Source: Flavobacteriales bacterium
Lineage (GTDB): Bacteria > Bacteroidota > Bacteroidia > Flavobacteriales > Flavobacteriaceae
Length of the DNA: 21,718 nucleotides
Direction: 5' to 3'
NCBI GenBank assembly: GCA_027008965.1
Contig: JALVDN010000357.1
Span: forward strand, 1 to 21,718
The notes beneath the pieces were generated by a model. It had not been told where the DNA came from and did not search any database. It worked only from the letters and a program-made list of their open reading frames with translations. This document shows, in pieces, positions 15,663-21,718 of this stretch; position 1 is the first letter of the stretch; each line of letters begins with the position of its first letter. Made by a program: the position numbers and the translations under genes.

Positions 15663-15911
15663 GAGATTTCTCAGTCGTTCACTTTGTTCACTTCTTCGAA
15701 ATGACAACGCTGAAAACACAATGAAATCCGTAGCACCATGTCATTCCGAGCAAGTTCCGGCGCATGCCGGAACGACGAGGAATCTCATTTTTTATGTCTA
15801 TAGAGATTTCTCAGTCGTTGCTTCGCAACTCCTTCGAAATGACAATCATTCTACTACTGAAAACAATGAAGCGTCCTGTCATTCCGACGGAGCGAAGCGA
15901 CGAGGAATCTC
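15663..15911. repeat. Tandem pair of MITE/REP-like inverted-repeat units
   Basis: Two units about 140 nt apart, each an imperfect inverted repeat. Unit 1: arm 15663-15706 (GAGATTTCTCAGTCGTT...CGAAATGACA), a 32-nt spacer, arm 15739-15786 (TGTCATTCCGAG...GACGAGGAATCTC). Unit 2: arm 15803-15844, a 32-nt spacer, arm 15877-15911. The spacers share CTGAAAACA and CAATGAA. The middles of the arms differ and carry their own small hairpins, such as GTTGC-TTC-GCAAC and GTTCCGGC-GCAT-GCCGGAAC. The TCATTCCGA...GAGGAATCT core is a dispersed repeat I recall from many Bacteroidota and other genomes. No transposase is present, so if mobile these are non-autonomous. Reading frames across here are made of repeat sequence and I do not regard them as genes. 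Confidence 0.8.
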
Positions 15912-15943
15912 TGCGCCGGCGGGCGAAGTGGTATCCTTTTGAA

Positions 15944-16032
15944 GCCCCGCCGGATTTTTGGCCACGGCGAGGAGGCTCCGAGCCACGACGAGGAGACCCC
16001 GCAGCCGTGCTTTGCCAAAAACCGAGCGGGGC
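15944..16032. repeat. Long GC-rich inverted repeat before ppk1
   Basis: The left arm 15944-15968 (GCCCCGCCGGATTTTTGGC then CACGGC) and right arm 16004-16032 (GCCGTG, a 4-nt bulge, then GCCAAAAACCGAGCGGGGC) pair over about 24 positions. The loop contains GAGGAGGCTCCG and GACGAGGAG. With hairpins 1 and 2 and the tandem units, this fills most of the 625-nt spacer. The last 97 nt before ppk1 are AT-rich, with no clear promoter match. Confidence 0.65.
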
Positions 16033-16129
16033 GAAAAAGATTTAAACGGAGCACGCCATAAGGCGCCCAAAATAAAAATATGAATTCATTGAAATTTAGT
16101 AAATTGAAAATTATTTTAAACAGGAAGGA

Positions 16130-18184
16130 ATGGGTGTGAAAAAGAAATATATCAACCGGGAAATCAGTTGGTTATCGTTTAATGAGCGGGTGTTGCAAGA
16201 GGCGTCGGACCCCAAGGTGCCTTTGCTGGAAAGATTGCGGTTTGTGGGGATTTTTTCTAATAACATGGATGAGTTTTTCAAGGTAAGGTATGCCAAAATT
16301 CAACGTATCAGTCAGGGGAAAATTTCGGGAAAATCGCGTCATGAAATTCGCGAAGCCAAGAAGTTATTAAAAGAAATCACGCGGATAGCCATTGCTCAAC
16401 AGCAAAAAATGCGTAAGGTGAGGCGTAAGCTCATTGAAGAATTGAAGAACCATGATATTTTTATCATCAACGAAAAGGAGATGGACGCGGAACAACAGAA
16501 GTTTGTACGCCAATTTTTTTTGGATAAGGTGAGCCCGCGACTTTTCACCATCATATTAAACGATTTGGAGAAATTTCCCATCATTAAGGATTCATCAGTG
16601 TATTTGGCGGTGAAGATGTCGCGTAAAGACGAAGAAAACATTTATGCTTTGGTGGAAATACCATCGGATGATTTGGGGCGTTTTGTGGTATTGCCCGAAA
16701 AAGACGGCAAGAATTACATTATGCTACTTGAAGATGTGATACGCGCCAATTTGGACGAAATCTTCAATCTTTTTGAGTATGATGACATTGAAGCGCACAT
16801 CATCAAAATATCAAGAGATGCACAGTTTGAGGAAGATACGGACCACACGAAAAGTATTTTGGAGAAGGTTTCGTTTTATTTGCGTCAAAGGCAAAAAGGA
16901 GAGCCTGTTCGTTTGATTTATGACGATTCCATTGCCGAAGACACGTTGCAATTTTTGATGCGTAAAATGGGTATTGACGAGTACGACAGTTTGATTCCCG
17001 GCGGAAGAATTCATAATCACAGGGATTTTATGGATTTTCCGAATTTGGGGAAATATGAATTGCTCTACAAACAGTTTGAACCGCTCCCGATTAAAGATTT
17101 TTCTCTTCGGGGAAGTATTTTGAAACAAATTAAACAAAAAGATCGGTTGCTTTATGCACCTTATCACAACTATAAATATGTTATCAAATTTTTACGTGAG
17201 GCGGCTTTGGATCCGAAGGTAAAGAGCATTAAAATCACGATTTATCGCTTGGCCAAAAATTCGCAAATAGCCAATTCGTTGATTAATGCGGCTAAAAACG
17301 GAAAACATGTTACGGTTCAAATAGAATTGCGTGCCAGGTTCGATGAAGCACAGAATATCAAATATGCCGAACTTTTCAAGCAAGAAGGCATTCACTTGGT
17401 ATTCGGTTTTCCGGATATGAAAGTGCACAGTAAAGTATGTGTGATTGACCGGGAAGAAGACGGTGAAATTAAACGTTATGGATTTATCAGTACGGGCAAT
17501 TTCAATGAGAAAACGGCTAAAATCTATACGGATTTTACCTTATTCACTTCTAATCAGGAAATTTTGGAAGATGTCAATAAAGTTTTTGAGTTTTTTGAGC
17601 GCAGCTATAAGGTGCCGCGCTACAAACACATTTTGGTTTCACCGCATTATATGCGAAGAAGGTTTAATAAACTGGTGAATGAACAAATCAAACGTGCACG
17701 GAAAGGTGAGCCGGCTTTGATCAGATTGAAAATGAACAGTTTGTCGGATAAAAGAATGATTGATAAACTCTATGAAGCAAGTCAGGCAGGCGTTCCTGTT
17801 AAGCTTATCATTCGGGGTATTAACCGTTTGATACCCGGCATTCCCGGGTTGAGTGAAAATATAGAAGCCATCAGTATTGTGGATAAATTCTTGGAACATC
17901 CGCGGGTTTTTATTTTCGGGCCGGAAGGCGAAGAGCAAGTTTTTATGGGGTCGGCCGATTGGATGCCGCGTAATCTGGATAGAAGAGTGGAGGTGATCAC
18001 TCCTGTATATGATGAAGATGCCAAAATGCAATTGATTGATACTTTTGAAATATCTTGGGCCGATAATCAAAAGGCGAGGATTTTTAATGAGGCACAGGAT
18101 AATCAGTATCGTCCGGCTATAGGACCTCCTATACGTTCACAGTTTGCCATTTATGACTATTACAAGGATTTGCTAAACAAATAG
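16130..18184 (+). CDS. ppk1: Polyphosphate kinase 1
   Basis: Reversibly transfers the terminal phosphate of ATP to long-chain polyphosphate, at the inner face of the membrane. The 684-residue protein has the four PPK1 regions: N domain (INREISWLSFNERVLQEA, 8-25; FVGIFSNNMDEFFKVR, 38-53), head domain (about 108-320), then the two phospholipase D-like catalytic domains. Numbering runs two behind E. coli: His433 in MKVHSKVCVI is the autophosphorylated histidine (H435), His590 in FLEHPRVF matches H592, and Arg373 and Arg403 match the Mg-site arginines. STGNFNEKTAKIYTDFTLFT and MGSADWMPRNLDRRVE are intact. The start ATG follows AGGAAGGA, one of the few Shine-Dalgarno-like sequences in the window. 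No exopolyphosphatase gene is next to it. It converges on the small membrane protein gene with 8 nt between stops. Confidence 0.97.
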   Translation: MGVKKKYINREISWLSFNERVLQEASDPKVPLLERLRFVGIFSNNMDEFFKVRYAKIQRISQGKISGKSRHEIREAKKLLKEITRIAIAQQQKMRKVRRKLIEELKNHDIFIINEKEMDAEQQKFVRQFFLDKVSPRLFTIILNDLEKFPIIKDSSVYLAVKMSRKDEENIYALVEIPSDDLGRFVVLPEKDGKNYIMLLEDVIRANLDEIFNLFEYDDIEAHIIKISRDAQFEEDTDHTKSILEKVSFYLRQRQKGEPVRLIYDDSIAEDTLQFLMRKMGIDEYDSLIPGGRIHNHRDFMDFPNLGKYELLYKQFEPLPIKDFSLRGSILKQIKQKDRLLYAPYHNYKYVIKFLREAALDPKVKSIKITIYRLAKNSQIANSLINAAKNGKHVTVQIELRARFDEAQNIKYAELFKQEGIHLVFGFPDMKVHSKVCVIDREEDGEIKRYGFISTGNFNEKTAKIYTDFTLFTSNQEILEDVNKVFEFFERSYKVPRYKHILVSPHYMRRRFNKLVNEQIKRARKGEPALIRLKMNSLSDKRMIDKLYEASQAGVPVKLIIRGINRLIPGIPGLSENIEAISIVDKFLEHPRVFIFGPEGEEQVFMGSADWMPRNLDRRVEVITPVYDEDAKMQLIDTFEISWADNQKARIFNEAQDNQYRPAIGPPIRSQFAIYDYYKDLLNK

Positions 18185-18192
18185 GTTTCGGT

Positions 18193-18414
18193 TTAGTCTT
18201 CTTCCTCATTTCTTTGATAGTAAAACGAGCTCAAATCTTTGTCTTTATAGCGCCACCATAAAAATAAAGGCATGATGATCAAAAACATAATGAGGGTGAA
18301 AAAGCCCCAAAATTTTTGAGCTAAATCCGGACGCGTATCGATTTGTTCAAAATATAAGGCAAATCCGGCTAAAATCGCTTCAATAATCAATAAGAAACTC
18401 AGAATTTTTTTCAT
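18193..18414 (-). CDS. Small two-helix membrane protein
   Basis: A 73-residue protein with two hydrophobic segments: about 4-21 (ILSFLLIIEAILAGFALY) and about 35-54 (FWGFFTLIMFLIIMPLFLWW), ending in a charged tail YKDKDLSSFYYQRNEEED. The first segment could be a signal anchor. I do not recognise a family. Its ATG overlaps the stop codon of the deoxynucleoside kinase by one base (TGATG), so it is probably translationally coupled as the last gene of apt-dNK-this. The coupling and the well-formed helices argue that it is real; nothing connects it to nucleotide salvage beyond position. No conserved polar or metal-binding residues stand out. Confidence 0.75.
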   Translation of the reverse strand: MKKILSFLLIIEAILAGFALYFEQIDTRPDLAQKFWGFFTLIMFLIIMPLFLWWRYKDKDLSSFYYQRNEEED

Positions 18415-19028
18415 CAGAACAATCCGTGCAGGTTGGCGTCCACTTTTTCTATCACATAGCCCAAGTCTTCGGGACGGCTCACAATATCCAAGTCGTCCAT
18501 ATTGATAATCAATAGCTTGCCCTTATCGTAATTGCTGATCCAATTTTCGTATTTTTCATTGAGCTTACTCAAATAATCTATATTGATGGCTTTTTCGTAA
18601 TCTCGTCCGCGGGTGTGGATTTGTTTGACCAAAGTAGGAATACTGGCACGAAGATAAATCAACAAATCGGGTGGGGTGACCAGAAGTTCCATGAGGTCGA
18701 ACAAAGAAGTGTAGTTGTCAAAATCCCGTTTGGACATCAAACCCATTTCATAGAGATTTTCAGCAAAAATAAATCGGTCTTCATAGATGGTTCGGTCTTG
18801 AATAATATCTTTCCCGGATTTACGGATATCCAAAATTTGACGAAACCTGCTGTTTAAGAAATATACTTGTAAATGAAATGACCAACGCCGCATGTCTTTA
18901 TAAAAATCTTCCAGATAAGGATTTGTATCCACCGATTCAAAATGAGGTTCCCACTTGAAGTGTTTGGCCAACATTTCGGTGAGTGTGGTTTTTCCGGCTC
19001 CTATGTTTCCTGCTATGGCTATGTGCAT
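18414..19028 (-). CDS. Deoxynucleoside kinase (dNK/dCK-dGK family)
   Basis: Cytosolic salvage enzyme that phosphorylates deoxynucleosides with ATP. The 204-residue length is normal for the bacterial branch. Visible motifs: P-loop AGNIGAGKTTL (6-16), the substrate-positioning Glu31 in FESVDTNPYLEDFY, the DRTIYEDRFIFA block (78-89, equivalent of the DRS/ERS motif), and an arginine-rich lid HTRGRDYE (138-145). The substrate cannot be told from motifs; deoxyadenosine and deoxyguanosine are common for such enzymes. It lies 4 nt after apt and overlaps the next gene by one base, so the three probably form an operon for purine and deoxynucleoside salvage. Confidence 0.94.
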   Translation of the reverse strand: MHIAIAGNIGAGKTTLTEMLAKHFKWEPHFESVDTNPYLEDFYKDMRRWSFHLQVYFLNSRFRQILDIRKSGKDIIQDRTIYEDRFIFAENLYEMGLMSKRDFDNYTSLFDLMELLVTPPDLLIYLRASIPTLVKQIHTRGRDYEKAINIDYLSKLNEKYENWISNYDKGKLLIINMDDLDIVSRPEDLGYVIEKVDANLHGLF

Positions 19029-19032
19029 GAGT

Positions 19033-19551
19033 TTAGTATTTTAAAAGTGAAAAAACATCATAATTTTTAATTTTTTCGCGTCCGTTTAAAAAGGCCAACT
19101 CAATTAAAAAATTCAGTTGTACCACCTTACCTCCGCTTTTTTCCACCAATTTGGCGGCGGCCAAAGCCGTTCCACCGGTGGCAAGTACATCATCATGAAT
19201 CAAAACATTTTCTCCGGGTATGATGGCGTCTATGTGCATATTGAGTTCATCGGTTCCATATTCCAATTCGTATTCTTCGCTATGAACTTTATAGGGTAAT
19301 TTTCCGGGTTTGCGTATGGGAATGAAACCGGCATTCAAATGTTCTGCCAATAAAGTGGCAAAGAAAAATCCTCTGGATTCTATCCCGACCACTTTGTCTA
19401 TTTTTACATCCGGAACGCCTTTCAGTAAATATTCCAAGGTGAGTTTCATTAAACGGGCATCGGACAAAAGTGGGGTAATATCCTTAAAAACTATTCCCGG
19501 TTTGGGAAAATCGGGAATTTCGCGAATAGATTTTTCAATTAAATCCAACAT
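19033..19551 (-). CDS. apt: Adenine phosphoribosyltransferase
   Basis: Joins adenine to PRPP to give AMP, the main adenine salvage step, in the cytosol. The 172-residue length is standard. Motifs: IPDFPKPGIVFKDITPLL (12-29), GIESRGFFFATLLAE (56-70), IPIRKPGKLPYKV (77-89, flexible loop), and the PRPP-binding loop VLIHDDVLATGGTALAA (116-132). The first gene of the apt-dNK-membrane protein set. It is divergent from purK across 133 nt, so adenine salvage and de novo IMP synthesis genes sit back to back. That spacer has only 7/8 matches to TAnnTTTG on each strand (for example TATTTTTA at 19654-19661 for purK), and no PUR-box-like palindrome I can point to. Confidence 0.97.
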   Translation of the reverse strand: MLDLIEKSIREIPDFPKPGIVFKDITPLLSDARLMKLTLEYLLKGVPDVKIDKVVGIESRGFFFATLLAEHLNAGFIPIRKPGKLPYKVHSEEYELEYGTDELNMHIDAIIPGENVLIHDDVLATGGTALAAAKLVEKSGGKVVQLNFLIELAFLNGREKIKNYDVFSLLKY

Positions 19552-19684
19552 AATGATGTGTTCGTTTTTTATGATGCTAAAATATAAAAATATTTGGTCT
19601 TATATCCTCTTCCGGTTTGTTTATGATTTTCAACCGGATAAAAATAATTATGCTATTTTTACTTGAAATTTATTCATAAAAAAA

Positions 19685-20845
19685 ATGAATTTTCCACATG
19701 TCAAAACCGGATTGATTGCCGGTGGTCAATTGGCCAAAATGATGATGGAAGCCACCAAGCCGTGGGGATTGAAATTCCATGTACTTGATCCGGAAAAAAA
19801 TTGTCCGGCTTGTTCTTGTGCCGTTTTGAGTGTAAAAGGAGATTATACTTCATTTAAAGATATCTATCAGTTTGGAAAAAATGTAGATGTTTTAACTTAT
19901 GAATTGGAAAATATTAATGTAGACGCGCTTTTGAAACTGGAAAGGGAAGGGGTGGAAGTTCATCCCGAACCTAAAATTTTAAAACTTTTTCAAAACAAAT
20001 ACACTCAAAAACAATTCTACCGGGAAAAAGGTTTGCCGGTTTCGTCCTTTTGGAAGGTGGATGATTATTCTCAAGCGCTTGAAGTTATTCGTCAAAATAA
20101 GTTGTTATATCCATTGGTTTTTAAAACTTTACAAGGAGGATATGACGGTCGCGGGGTGATTATTGTTCACGATGAAGAAAGTTTGCAACAGCTTGAAGAA
20201 TATCCGTATTTATTGGAACCCTTTGAACATATTGAGAAAGAGTTGGCTGTGGTTGGAGCGAGGAATGTGCATGGAGATATAAAAATTTATGAACCTGTGG
20301 AAATGGTTTTCGATTCGAAATACCATTTGGTTTCCGAGATTTTCAGTCCGGCGGAAATAGACGATAATCAAAGATCATTTATGCGCCAAACGGTCTATAG
20401 GTTATTGGAGGAATTAAAATATACCGGTGTTTTGGCCGTTGAATTTTTTCTTTTGAAATCGGGTGGGATTGTGATCAATGAAACCGCTCCACGTGTTCAT
20501 AATAGCGGACATTTGACCATTGAAAGTGCGGTAACATCGCAATTTAAGCAACACATTCGTGCTGTTTTGGGACTGCCACTCGGTCCGGTGGAAATGAAAT
20601 ATCCTGCTGCGATGTTTAATTTGGTTGGGCCGGAAAATTTCATGGGTCCGGCCTATTTGGACGGTGTGGAAAAATTATTTGCTATGGAAGGGGTATATTT
20701 ACATTGGTATGAGAAGGCGGAAAGCCGCCCCGGAAGAAAAATGGGACATGTTACGGCAATAGGAGAGACAACGGATGAAGCGCGAGAGAAAATCAAACAA
20801 GTCAAAACCTTTTTAAAAATAAAACCATGTCAAAACCAATTGTAG
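19685..20845 (+). CDS. purK: 5-(Carboxyamino)imidazole ribonucleotide synthase
   Basis: Uses ATP and bicarbonate to carboxylate AIR to N5-CAIR in de novo purine synthesis. At 386 residues it shows the PurK ATP-grasp fold: GLIAGGQLAKMMMEAT (9-24), VDVLTYELENIN (67-78), NKYTQKQFYREKGLP (104-118), PLVFKTLQGGYDGRGV (143-158) with the nucleotide-binding lysine and glycine loop, LLEPFEHIEKELAVV (176-190), and the Mg site INETAPRVHNSGHLTIE (264-280). The start ATG follows an AT-rich leader. Cys40, Cys43 and Cys45 (NCPACSCAVL) form a small N-terminal cysteine group; similar segments occur in ordinary PurK proteins, so I do not read it as a metal site. The 3' end overlaps purE by 19 nt in another frame. 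Confidence 0.97.
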   Translation: MNFPHVKTGLIAGGQLAKMMMEATKPWGLKFHVLDPEKNCPACSCAVLSVKGDYTSFKDIYQFGKNVDVLTYELENINVDALLKLEREGVEVHPEPKILKLFQNKYTQKQFYREKGLPVSSFWKVDDYSQALEVIRQNKLLYPLVFKTLQGGYDGRGVIIVHDEESLQQLEEYPYLLEPFEHIEKELAVVGARNVHGDIKIYEPVEMVFDSKYHLVSEIFSPAEIDDNQRSFMRQTVYRLLEELKYTGVLAVEFFLLKSGGIVINETAPRVHNSGHLTIESAVTSQFKQHIRAVLGLPLGPVEMKYPAAMFNLVGPENFMGPAYLDGVEKLFAMEGVYLHWYEKAESRPGRKMGHVTAIGETTDEAREKIKQVKTFLKIKPCQNQL

Positions 20846-21318
20846 CCATCGTTATGGGTTCGGATTCGGATTGGCCCGTGATGAAGCAGGCGGCGGAAGT
20901 TTTGGAGCAGTTCGGAGTTCCGTATTACAAAGATATCGTATCGGCTCACAGGACGCCGGAGAAGATGTTTGCTTTTGCACGTGAAGCACAACAAAACGGA
21001 CTGAAAGTGATTATTGCAGGTGCAGGCGGTGCGGCACATCTGCCGGGAATGATTGCTTCCTTGACGCCTTTGCCGGTGATAGGCGTTCCGGTGAAATCAA
21101 GCAACTCTTTGGACGGTTGGGACAGCATTTTGTCTATTTTGCAAATGCCTAATGGTGTTCCTGTGGCCACAGTGGCGCTCAATGCGGCCAAAAATGCGGG
21201 TATTTTAGCGGTGGAAATTTTAGCTACTTCCGACCTTGATTTATTGCAAAAACTCATTGATTTCAAAAAGGAAATGAAAGAAAAGACAGAAGAGAAATCC
21301 AAGAAATTCAAAGAGTAA
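20827..21318 (+). CDS. purE: 5-(Carboxyamino)imidazole ribonucleotide mutase
   Basis: Class I PurE: moves the carboxylate of N5-CAIR to carbon 4 to give CAIR, right after PurK. The 163 residues contain VAIVMGSDSDWPVM (6-19), the catalytic SAHRTPEKM (39-47, His41 being the proton-shuttling histidine), IAGAGGAAHLPGMIASLTPL and PVIGVPVKSSNSLDGWDSIL. The C terminus is a Lys/Glu-rich tail (KKEMKEKTEEKSKKFKE) longer than the core fold needs. The ATG lies inside the end of purK, so translation is probably coupled by reinitiation. No convincing terminator follows, although a strong hairpin lies 81 nt further on. Confidence 0.97.
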   Translation: MSKPIVAIVMGSDSDWPVMKQAAEVLEQFGVPYYKDIVSAHRTPEKMFAFAREAQQNGLKVIIAGAGGAAHLPGMIASLTPLPVIGVPVKSSNSLDGWDSILSILQMPNGVPVATVALNAAKNAGILAVEILATSDLDLLQKLIDFKKEMKEKTEEKSKKFKE

Positions 21319-21398
21319 TTAAATTTAGTTTCACCTATTTATTCAATTGTCATGTGGCAACTGTTATATATTTTCCGCTTCTTAATCCCAAAAAATTC

Positions 21399-21459
21399 CG
21401 GCGGAAGACCTGTTTTGGCGGCAGGATGATGAAATGGAAAAAAAACAGGTCTTCCGCCG
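21399..21459. repeat. Perfect 18-bp inverted repeat after purE
   Basis: CGGCGGAAGACCTGTTTT (21399-21416) and its exact reverse complement (21442-21459) flank a 25-nt loop. On the plus strand it is followed by gtgacgagg, not a T run. The 400-nt stretch after purE has more of this kind: GC-richer sequence with GACGAGGAG, AAGCTCCGAGG and partial palindromes up to about 21610. These motifs recall the loop of the inverted repeat at 15944-16032. I see no gene between 21319 and 21611. Confidence 0.65.
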
Positions 21460-21611
21460 TGACGAGGAGATGAAGCGAAGCGGAAGCTCCGAGGCGGCGG
21501 AGTGAGACAAGCCAACGGGATTGGTTTTTGTTTTGGGCTTGGCGCAGGCTCACGGAGCTACGAAGCAAGACAAGGCATAGCCGCAGGCTTGTGAAGTCAC
21601 GGAATGAGACG

Positions 21612-21718
21612 TTAAATGGTGGATTTAGGAGCGGGAAAACGGCTCATGAAGTGTTTCATTCCAAACAATAAAATGTTAGGAAATTTTTGGTCAATGTCCT
21701 GAATTTCAAGCGATAAAA
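21612..21718 (-). CDS. Possible C-terminal end of a gene entering from the right
   Basis: On the minus strand, an open frame runs from the window edge (first full codon at 21716) to a TAA at 21612-21614, giving 34 residues. They look protein-like: IQDIDQKFPNILLFGMKHFM, then RFPAPKSTI. The other two minus frames stop early. This is too short to identify and an open frame of this length can occur by chance, so it is a weak call. Confidence 0.3.
   Translation of the reverse strand, partial: LSLEIQDIDQKFPNILLFGMKHFMSRFPAPKSTI

Noticed and set aside
15663..15911. CRISPR array
   Set aside because: The repeated parts are long inverted arms with only two units and imperfect identity, not short direct repeats with unique spacers, and no cas gene is near.
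15559..15942. Open reading frame of 127 codons in the yidC-ppk1 spacer
   Set aside because: It runs through the GC-rich hairpins and both inverted-repeat units, and its codons read as repeat sequence (LSRSLCSLLRNDN-like). Overlapping frames on both strands look the same. This is typical of translated repeats, not a gene.
19788..19820. Metal-binding cysteine cluster in PurK (Cys40, Cys43, Cys45)
   Set aside because: A similar cysteine-containing segment is common at this position in ordinary PurK proteins, and there are no further ligands nearby.

Overview
The window looks like a chromosomal stretch of an AT-rich member of the Bacteroidota, most likely order Flavobacteriales. Three things point there. 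First, a secreted protein ends in a type IX secretion (T9SS) sorting tail, a system almost confined to this phylum. Second, several genes carry the Bacteroidota promoter element TAnnTTTG, twice with a TTTG box 18-19 nt upstream, and few starts have a Shine-Dalgarno sequence. Third, the pyrG-yidC pair and the divergent aroB / proline dehydrogenase pair are arrangements I remember from this group. No tRNA, rRNA, CRISPR array, prophage or transposase gene is visible.

Layout. 1-447 (-): N-terminal part of S-adenosylhomocysteine hydrolase, cut by the window edge. 525-3812 (-): a 1095-residue T9SS cargo protein with four tandem, cysteine-patterned domains, the most lineage-specific gene here. 3813-4260: a spacer with a long hairpin element. 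4261-6830 (+): rpsO and pnp, separated by a terminator hairpin. 6924-7696: yjbQ overlapping tail to tail with a small Xre-type regulator. 7697-8068: an AT-rich spacer with a perfect palindrome and a good promoter. 8069-8557 (+): an Lrp/AsnC regulator. 8612-9640 (-): aroB. 9726-10901 (+): proline dehydrogenase, convergent with a gene of unknown function (10907-11623, -). 11698-15504 (+): a tightly overlapping cluster of pyrG, yidC and a four-cysteine one-helix membrane protein. 15505-16129: a spacer packed with repeats and hairpins. 16130-18184 (+): ppk1. 18193-19551 (-): apt, a deoxynucleoside kinase and a small membrane protein. 19685-21318 (+): purK and purE, overlapping by 19 nt. 21319-21718: a hairpin-rich spacer, with perhaps the tail of another gene entering from the right on the minus strand.

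How the genes fit together. Most are housekeeping genes. Nucleotide metabolism dominates the right half: pyrG, apt, dNK, purK and purE, with ppk1 beside them in phosphate metabolism. RNA turnover and translation (rpsO, pnp), membrane protein insertion (yidC), the shikimate pathway (aroB), proline catabolism and the methyl cycle (ahcY) make up the rest. I see no complete new defence or mobile system. The parts least explained are the 16-cysteine T9SS protein, the C4 membrane protein behind yidC, the unknown 238-residue protein, and three intergenic regions of repeats and large inverted repeats.
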